Origin: a bacterium
Lineage (GTDB): Bacteria > Armatimonadota > Zipacnadia > Zipacnadales > Zipacnadaceae
DNA: 64,000 bases
NCBI GenBank assembly: GCA_030603495.1
Contig: JAUVXR010000002.1
Location: forward strand, 62,001 to 126,000
Reading direction: 5' to 3'
The position numbers and the translations under genes were made by a program. The notes beneath the pieces were generated by a model. It saw nothing but the letters and a program-made list of their open reading frames with translations. It had not been told where the DNA came from and did not search any database. Shown in pieces: positions 62,011 through 64,000 of the stretch. The first letter of the stretch is position 1, and each line of letters begins with the position of its first letter.

Positions 62011-62946
62011 TCAATGTATGTCCAATTCGTGCAACATTAGGATAAGGTGTTCCATAGTACGCAAGATTTCCCCCATATACTCCTCGACCGCCCTGACGCT
62101 GCCCGGAAGCGCATATATCAAAGTCTGGCCGCGAACTCCGGCGACCCCCCGGGTCAGCAGGGCGTTGGGATTCTGGGCCCCGAACTTGACGCGTATCGCC
62201 TCCATTATTCCCGGAATGAGCTTGTCGCAGATGCCGGCTACCGTCTCCGGGGTGATGTCCCTGGGGCCCACGCCTGTCCCCCCGGTGGTGAAGATGACGT
62301 CGACACCCGTCTCCTGCGCTTCAATCAGCACCGTGCGGAGCTCATCGGCGTCATCGGGGAGGATGGTCTGCTCTATCTGCGGGTGCCAACGCTTGTCCTC
62401 CAGAAAGGCCTCCAGTAATTCCCTAACTCGGGGCCCGCTACGGTCAACGTACTCGCCCGCAAAGGCCCGGTCACTCAGGGTGATGACCCGGAAGCGTAAC
62501 GGCCGGGGCAGGTATTCGACAGAATCGCCCGGGCGGATCGTCCCGCCCTGCACAACCCGGCAAAACAGGCCCTCAGTAGGCATAATGCAGGTTCCCACCT
62601 GCTGGTATATCGCACAGGCATCCCCATGACACTCTTTGCCTATTTGGCTGACTTCCAGTTCTATCTCGCCAATCCGAAAACGGTCCAGAACGGCGACTGT
62701 AGTTAGGTCAACCCCACGCAGGTCAATGTTCTCACCAAAGTCGCCGGGAGACAACTCGATCGCCATCTCGGCGGCAAAGCGGTCAATGCTATCCTGGCTG
62801 AGGATGCTCACCTGCCGGTGCCAGACGCCGGCGTGAGCATCATCAATAATGCCCCGCTCATCCAGACGAATCTCTGGCACCGGGCGCTTCACGGTGCCTT
62901 TTTCGTCGGAGATGTTTACCGAGACGACCTCAGCATTCTTCGACAT
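62011..62946 (-). CDS. MOSC domain fused to MogA-type molybdopterin adenylyltransferase
   Basis: A 311-residue fusion. The N-terminal MOSC domain (1-150) shows WHRQVSILSQDSIDRFA, PGDFGENIDLRGVDL and GKECHGDACAIYQQVG, with the cysteine used for sulfur carrier roles. The C-terminal half is MogA/MoaB-like: RVITLSDRAFAGEYVDRSGP, TGGTGVGPRDITPET and QTLIYALPGSVRAVEEYM, the molybdopterin-binding GGTG site. MogA activates molybdopterin with AMP before metal insertion. ATG 62946 overlaps the moaC stop. Fused MOSC-MogA proteins occur in several phyla. It couples cofactor synthesis with the transporter genes just downstream. Confidence 0.92.
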   Translation of the reverse strand: MSKNAEVVSVNISDEKGTVKRPVPEIRLDERGIIDDAHAGVWHRQVSILSQDSIDRFAAEMAIELSPGDFGENIDLRGVDLTTVAVLDRFRIGEIELEVSQIGKECHGDACAIYQQVGTCIMPTEGLFCRVVQGGTIRPGDSVEYLPRPLRFRVITLSDRAFAGEYVDRSGPRVRELLEAFLEDKRWHPQIEQTILPDDADELRTVLIEAQETGVDVIFTTGGTGVGPRDITPETVAGICDKLIPGIMEAIRVKFGAQNPNALLTRGVAGVRGQTLIYALPGSVRAVEEYMGEILRTMEHLILMLHELDIH

Positions 62947-63391
62947 CGCGCTTTACCTTCTCCACGAGAAAAATGTCGCCAATACGCATCTCTTTGTCCA
63001 CGGCTTTGCACATGTCGTAGACCGTTAGCAGGGCGACGCTGACCGCGGTAAGTGCCTCCATCTCCGCACCGGTGCGGCCGACGCAGGCCACTTCACTGCT
63101 GGCGACGACTTGCTTCTCCGCCAGCCGCAGTTCCACGTCAACCTTGTCCAATACCAGAGGATGACATAACGGAATAAGCTGTGCAGTCCGCTTGGCCGCC
63201 TGAATGCCCGCGATCTGGGCCACCGTCAGTACATCACCCTTCTTGATATGGTTCTCAGCGATCAAATCCGCAGTGGTCGCGGATATGCTAATGGCACCCG
63301 TGGCGCGGGCCAGGCGTCTCTGCGGAACTTTAGCTCCGACATCAACCATCCTGGCTCGCCCCTGGTCGTCTACGTGAGATAGATTGCCCAT
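62930..63391 (-). CDS. moaC: Cyclic pyranopterin monophosphate synthase MoaC
   Basis: A 153-residue enzyme of molybdenum cofactor synthesis that forms cPMP with MoaA. Family motifs: MVDVGAKVPQRRLARATGAI, KKGDVLTVAQIAGIQAAKRT, IPLCHPLVLDKVDVEL, GRTGAEMEALTAVSVALLT and VYDMCKAVDKEM followed by I-x-x-I-x-L-V-E-K. ATG 63391 lies one base past the moaA stop, and the end overlaps the MOSC-MogA start by 17 bases. The MoaA-MoaC-MOSC/MogA-Wtp order makes one likely operon. Confidence 0.97.
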   Translation of the reverse strand: MGNLSHVDDQGRARMVDVGAKVPQRRLARATGAISISATTADLIAENHIKKGDVLTVAQIAGIQAAKRTAQLIPLCHPLVLDKVDVELRLAEKQVVASSEVACVGRTGAEMEALTAVSVALLTVYDMCKAVDKEMRIGDIFLVEKVKRDVEEC

Positions 63392-63392
63392 C

Positions 63393-64000
63393 CTACCCTC
63401 CGATGCCGTGCATCCAGTTATGTGCGCAGGCCCCGCCGGCAGCAGGCTTCTCCCGGATGGCCTGCTCCACAGCCCCGGCCGCTCCCAACTCTCGCACGCT
63501 GAAGGCGAGGTCGGAAAACAGGCACGGCCTAATCAGGCCGTCGCTGGAGATGCGCACCCGATTGCAGTGGGAACAGTCGCCGCCCGCGCCGCCCTCCACC
63601 ACAGAGAATCGGCCCGTGGCCAAGTCCATCACATGAATAAACCGTGCTTCCAAGCCATTCTTACAGGCGAATTGAGCTACACTGACGGCGTCCGGCTCCG
63701 CCGATGACTCTGTGACTACACAGTTGAGTTTTATGGGGACCAGCCCGGCCTCGCGGGCAGCCTTGATCCCCGCCAGCACTCGTTGGAGGTCGCCACCGCC
63801 GGTAATCTGTGCGTAGTGCTCTGGCTCCATACTGTCCAGGCTAATGTTGACCCGATGCAATCCGGCGGCGGCCAGAGCGTCGGCATGGTCGCTGAGCAAT
63901 ATACCATTGGTGCTCATAGCCAGATCCTCAATGCCCTCGATCCTCGCCAGCATTGCCACCAACTGCTCAATATCGCGACGCACCAGCGGCTCGCCACCGG
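63393..64000 (-). CDS. moaA: GTP 3',8-cyclase MoaA (partial, N-terminus off the window)
   Basis: The C-terminal ~200 residues of the radical-SAM enzyme that starts molybdenum cofactor synthesis. At the right edge the reading begins GGEPLVRRDIEQL, the conserved G-G-E-P-L-x-R. TNGILLSDHADALAAAGLHR, RVNISLDSMEPEHYAQITGG and KLNCVVTE follow. The second [4Fe-4S] cluster site is seen in GGDCSHCNRVRISSDGLIRP with a third cysteine in CLFSD. The C-terminus is HNWMHGIGG, the invariant GG tail that completes the active site. The first radical-SAM cysteines lie beyond the window. Confidence 0.96.
   Translation of the reverse strand, partial: GGEPLVRRDIEQLVAMLARIEGIEDLAMSTNGILLSDHADALAAAGLHRVNISLDSMEPEHYAQITGGGDLQRVLAGIKAAREAGLVPIKLNCVVTESSAEPDAVSVAQFACKNGLEARFIHVMDLATGRFSVVEGGAGGDCSHCNRVRISSDGLIRPCLFSDLAFSVRELGAAGAVEQAIREKPAAGGACAHNWMHGIGG

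Noticed and set aside
1..64000. CRISPR arrays, rRNA genes or a replication origin
   Set aside because: No regularly spaced identical repeats, no rRNA motifs and no DnaA-box cluster were seen.

Overview
The window comes from a GC-rich, gene-dense bacterial chromosome, coded mostly on the minus strand. An outer-membrane LptD-like barrel protein points to a diderm cell. The fhaA-fhaB-rodA-pbpA-PASTA-kinase block is an arrangement best known from Actinobacteria and also found in some other Terrabacteria. Together with many secreted proteins carrying FlgD-like Ig tails, this suggests a diderm Terrabacteria lineage such as Armatimonadota or a neighbouring candidate phylum. That placement is inference, not proof.

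Left part (1-16.5 kb): the start of uvrB is followed by a six-gene minus-strand operon (14388 to 1710). It has a recognisable promoter at 14446-14475 and a hairpin at 1654-1677. It encodes two CsgG-like/fibronectin envelope proteins, a clostripain-family (C11) protease, a C39-like papain-fold protein and a second giant protein that both end in FlgD-like Ig tails, and an LptD-like barrel with an invasin-like Ig domain. I regard this as a candidate surface export and processing system. An aspartokinase-like protein without ACT domains, a DUF2752 membrane protein and tRNA-Leu(TAA) follow.

Accessory part (16.5-30.7 kb): short single-gene units lie in the same direction (a small orphan, an Eis-like acetyltransferase, a GT2 glycosyltransferase, and several secreted or membrane orphans). 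Most are separated by copies of a 30-65 bp repeat whose sense strand reads PDLELT(G/V)KQ. One decayed copy shows that the repeat derives from the 5' end of an HTH_17/excisionase-type gene. Gene fragments (AAC(3)-like N-terminus, collapsed DUF2254 copy, ProRS N-terminus) lie among them. Five tRNAs (Cys, Gly, Gly, Val, Leu) mark the edge of a three-gene operon made of a PD-(D/E)XK-like nuclease with an inserted winged helix, a Ser/Thr kinase and a protein of unknown family. This operon is a candidate defence or stress module.

Housekeeping part (30.7-51.5 kb): FUN14 protein, secreted glycosidase-like protein, RNA methyltransferase, GAF/HD-GYP sensor, metG, FmdB zinc ribbon, RicT/YaaT-like PSP1 protein, mfd, ssb and rpsF run on the minus strand. 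From a divergent promoter region the plus strand carries fhaA, fhaB, rodA, pbpA, a PASTA kinase and a secreted F5/8-type protein, ending at a strong bidirectional hairpin.

Decaying part (51.5-59 kb): a frameshifted Gfo/Idh/MocA oxidoreductase, an IS630 transposase remnant, a broken fusion of a TolB-like propeller with a secretin, a comM fragment and two HTH remnants. About 1.8 kb in total of the 57-59 kb stretch holds no recognisable gene.

Right end (59-64 kb): a tightly overlapping minus-strand cluster for tungstate/molybdate uptake (WtpC, WtpB, WtpA) and molybdenum cofactor synthesis (MOSC-MogA fusion, MoaC, MoaA cut by the window edge).
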